Positions 5,896 through 7,628 of a stretch of 7,628 bases of DNA are shown piece by piece (the stretch's first letter is position 1; each line of letters starts with the position of its first letter). The stretch is from CAYSWK01 sp964434735. GTDB taxonomy: Archaea > Micrarchaeota > Micrarchaeia > Anstonellales > Bilamarchaeaceae. The position numbers and the translations under genes are program-made. The notes below the pieces were generated by a model. That model ran no database searches, had not been told where the DNA came from, and saw nothing but the letters and a program-made list of their open reading frames with translations. Where the stretch lies: NCBI GenBank assembly GCA_964434735.1, contig CAYSWK010000040.1:1-7628 (forward strand), written 5' to 3'.

Positions 5896-6855
5896 ATGGC
5901 ACGACCTCGGCTTGCCGTACTTCAAGAACGTTTTGCTGAAGTGAGGACGATAAGTGCCAACGTTCGTTTTTTTACTCAAACTATGCCTCTTAATGAAGAG
6001 GCGCTTGTTTTTCTTCCAGGGTGGGGCGTGCCGCCTACGCTTTGGTTTCCTATTGCCGCGCGCCTTCGAAACAAGTTTAATGTAGTCATCGTTGAGAATC
6101 TTGGTCATGGTGATTCGACGTTGGGGGAAGGGGTGACTCGGTTTAATTATCTTGATTGGAATGCAAATGCCGTTCTTGAAATTCTTGATTTGTTAAATAT
6201 TCAAAAAGCGCATTTTGTCGTTCATTCGATGGGAGGGTATACGGTAAAAAAAATCGTTGCGCGTGAGCCTGAGCGGGTCGCAAGCATCGTATTTGTATGT
6301 ACGCCGTTGCTTGAGCCGCTTTCAAGCTTTGTTTTGGGAGATTCCCTTCCCGTAAGTTTAACGGTTGATTTTCTTGCCCTTGAAGCGCATTTATTACGTA
6401 GGCATATTGATTTGTTTAAAAGTTCAAAAAGAGTAGAAGACGCACTTGTTCATGCAATTCGAGCAACAAACCCCCAATTTCTTACTGATCTTGGCATTAC
6501 CCCCATCAACGCGCGACCCTTTGTTAATTATATTTTACGAACTCCGATTGAGACTATTGCGATTGCACTCAAGGGTATGCGGCTTGAAGGAAAGGGCGTT
6601 GAGGAGTTGCCAAAAATTGATAAGCCTTCATTGTACGTTGCCGGCGAACGAGATTGGGTTGTTGATATTGAACGTATTGAAGCGCTTTCACAGTGGCATG
6701 AGAATTCCACTATGAAAACGATGAAGGGGGCAGGCCATACGCCTATGAGTACCCATTCGCGTGAATTGCTTAAGCTTCTTTTTGAGTTTTATCATTCGCT
6801 TGGGGTTGTTGGCGCAGCGGACCGGCTTCTTTTGCTTCGTCATGCGCAGATTTAA
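5896..6855 (+). CDS. Alpha/beta-hydrolase fold protein
   Basis: A 319-residue cytoplasmic hydrolase; the substrate is not predictable. Residues about 12-60 give the opening strands, ending at the oxyanion-loop sequence VFLPGWG (38-44), followed by VVIVENLGHGDS (63-74). The nucleophile elbow is VVHSMGG with Ser111 as probable nucleophile; the first Gly of the usual GxSxG is Val109 here. A helical cap covers about 140-235. LYVAGERDWVVD supplies the acid, likely Asp253, and GAGHTPM supplies His281, so the triad looks complete. The C-terminal 25 residues extend past the last helix with a Leu/Arg-rich end (ADRLLLLRHAQ). The overall pattern is like esterases, haloperoxidase-like enzymes and BioH/MenH-type hydrolases. 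The start at 5896 includes the expected first strands and has a TATA box at leaderless distance; Met30 (5983) would remove them. The stop TAA lies inside the next gene's TATA box. Confidence 0.88.
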   Translation: MARPRLAVLQERFAEVRTISANVRFFTQTMPLNEEALVFLPGWGVPPTLWFPIAARLRNKFNVVIVENLGHGDSTLGEGVTRFNYLDWNANAVLEILDLLNIQKAHFVVHSMGGYTVKKIVAREPERVASIVFVCTPLLEPLSSFVLGDSLPVSLTVDFLALEAHLLRRHIDLFKSSKRVEDALVHAIRATNPQFLTDLGITPINARPFVNYILRTPIETIAIALKGMRLEGKGVEELPKIDKPSLYVAGERDWVVDIERIEALSQWHENSTMKTMKGAGHTPMSTHSRELLKLLFEFYHSLGVVGAADRLLLLRHAQI

Positions 6856-6858
6856 ATA
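6851..6858 (+). promoter_or_regulatory. Consensus archaeal TATA box for a leaderless gene
   Basis: TTTAAATA is an exact archaeal TATA consensus with its centre 25.5 bases before ATG 6880, which places the transcription start at the ATG. The hydrolase stop codon TAA (6853-6855) is embedded in it. No Shine-Dalgarno precedes 6880. Confidence 0.7.
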
Positions 6859-6879
6859 CGTCGTTACATCATCTTTTTC

Positions 6880-7628
6880 ATGAGACATCTTCTTGCAATC
6901 CTTTTGATGGTTGGACTTGCGTTTTCATTGGATATTTTACCGCCCGGAGGCGTTTCGTTGATTAAGCCCAATCTTGTTAATTTTAGCACGTATTCTATTT
7001 CAGAAATTGCAAGCGGTCAGGTTCGTGAAGGGGAAGTGTGGGACGTTGTCGGTATTGAGTATTCTGAAAATGAGCTTATCCTTGCAACAAATTCCCGCAT
7101 TAATCGCGAGGATGTAAATCGTTTGTACGCACTTGGCATAAATGGTAAAAAAGTTGAAGAAAAGGACTCATTTACGATTCCGGTTCAAACAGAGGTTCAT
7201 GCAAGTAGTCTTTTATTTTCTGGTTCCACCTGGCATCTTCTTTCATATGTAAACCAGGGGCCGAATAGAACCTGTATCATATACAATTCTGAAAGGGATG
7301 CGGGCCGTTTCATACCTTCGGGCTCCCAACAATTGATAACTACGGGTAATGATTTTTGGTGTGAGGATTTTGTGAAAAGTGCGTCAGGATTTTTCCTCGT
7401 AGGGAAACGGTTTGCTCCAGAATTAAGAGGTTACATTCCTTTTGTTTCTGACACTCGTCTTCATGAGTATTCAAGAGAAGGTATCGGCCAATTCCGTTCA
7501 GTTGTTCCGCTGAATCAGGATCGTACACTTTTTGTTGCTGCCGGCGAACAGGATGACCGTTTTACGTACAAGGGGCTTCTTGAAGTATACCAATCGGATG
7601 CACGTGGAGTTTTCCCGAGTGCGCAATC
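6880..7628 (+). CDS. Predicted exported protein, 3' end beyond window
   Basis: The frame is open from ATG 6880 through the right edge, giving 249 residues and an incomplete codon. The N-terminus MRH plus the hydrophobic run LLAILLMVGLAFSL (4-17) is a typical signal peptide or N-terminal anchor, with cleavage plausible around residues 16-18. The mature part alternates short hydrophobic strands and turns (for example EVWDVVGIEYSENELILATNS and SSLLFSGSTWHLLSYV), suggesting a beta-rich extracellular domain. Cys132 and Cys161 could form a disulfide. I recognise no family; a cell-surface or secreted archaeal protein is the most that can be said. A consensus TATA box at -26 makes it a separate leaderless transcription unit although it begins only 24 bases after the hydrolase stop. 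Confidence 0.75.
   Translation, partial: MRHLLAILLMVGLAFSLDILPPGGVSLIKPNLVNFSTYSISEIASGQVREGEVWDVVGIEYSENELILATNSRINREDVNRLYALGINGKKVEEKDSFTIPVQTEVHASSLLFSGSTWHLLSYVNQGPNRTCIIYNSERDAGRFIPSGSQQLITTGNDFWCEDFVKSASGFFLVGKRFAPELRGYIPFVSDTRLHEYSREGIGQFRSVVPLNQDRTLFVAAGEQDDRFTYKGLLEVYQSDARGVFPSAQ

Noticed and set aside
5773..6108. 111-codon minus-strand frame rich in Lys and Arg, spanning the thyX/hydrolase gap
   Set aside because: It overlaps both well-supported genes and the promoter region; its composition is what is expected opposite the hydrolase 5' end.
1..7628. CRISPR array, tRNA, transposase or inverted-repeat ends of a mobile element
   Set aside because: No regularly spaced repeats, cloverleaf-like segments or transposase motifs were found by eye in either strand.

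Overview
The window looks like part of an archaeal chromosome, probably from an anaerobe or microaerophile. The archaeal call rests on promoter structure: AT-rich TATA-like boxes sit about 25-29 bases upstream of several start codons (an exact TTTAAATA is 25.5 bases from the ATG at 6880), which fits leaderless mRNAs. The other genes carry Shine-Dalgarno sequences resembling GGAGGTGAT. TAA, TAG and TGA all end genes here, so the genetic code is standard. Very short intergenic gaps, small unknown proteins and a long tandem ThyX-like protein would suit a small-genome (possibly DPANN-type) archaeon, but that placement is a guess. I saw no tRNA, rRNA, CRISPR array, insertion sequence or other mobile element.

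Layout. Positions 1-2148 (minus) hold most of an anaerobic class III ribonucleotide reductase, NrdD. Its C-terminus, with the glycyl-radical site, lies beyond the left edge. Divergent from it is a 317-residue helix-turn-helix/PAS/PAS protein (2278-3231, plus), and the 129-base gap between them holds a palindromic TATA-like box and a 10-base direct repeat that looks like an operator. Converging on the regulator is a small minus-strand pair: a 49-residue basic protein (3489-3638) and an 83-residue protein that resembles one lobe of TATA-binding protein (3228-3479). The regulator and the 83-residue protein share a CTAG at their stop codons. Next is a second minus-strand unit: a 534-residue tandem ThyX-like protein (4206-5810) followed by a 163-residue protein of unknown function (3688-4179). 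Divergent from it are an alpha/beta-hydrolase (5896-6855) and a leaderless gene for an exported protein that runs off the right edge (6880-7628).

How the genes fit together. NrdD makes deoxynucleotides without oxygen, and ThyX enzymes methylate dUMP to dTMP, so two steps of DNA-precursor supply lie within 6 kb. The HTH/PAS/PAS protein has no kinase or other output domain. Its second PAS domain resembles the redox/oxygen-sensing PAS of the aerotaxis receptor Aer, so it is a plausible one-component redox regulator of nrdD; this is inferred from position and domains only. The features most worth checking are the Ser/Thr/Ala-rich insertion in the NrdD zinc site, the split ThyX signature, the single TBP-like lobe, and the nrdD/regulator intergenic region.
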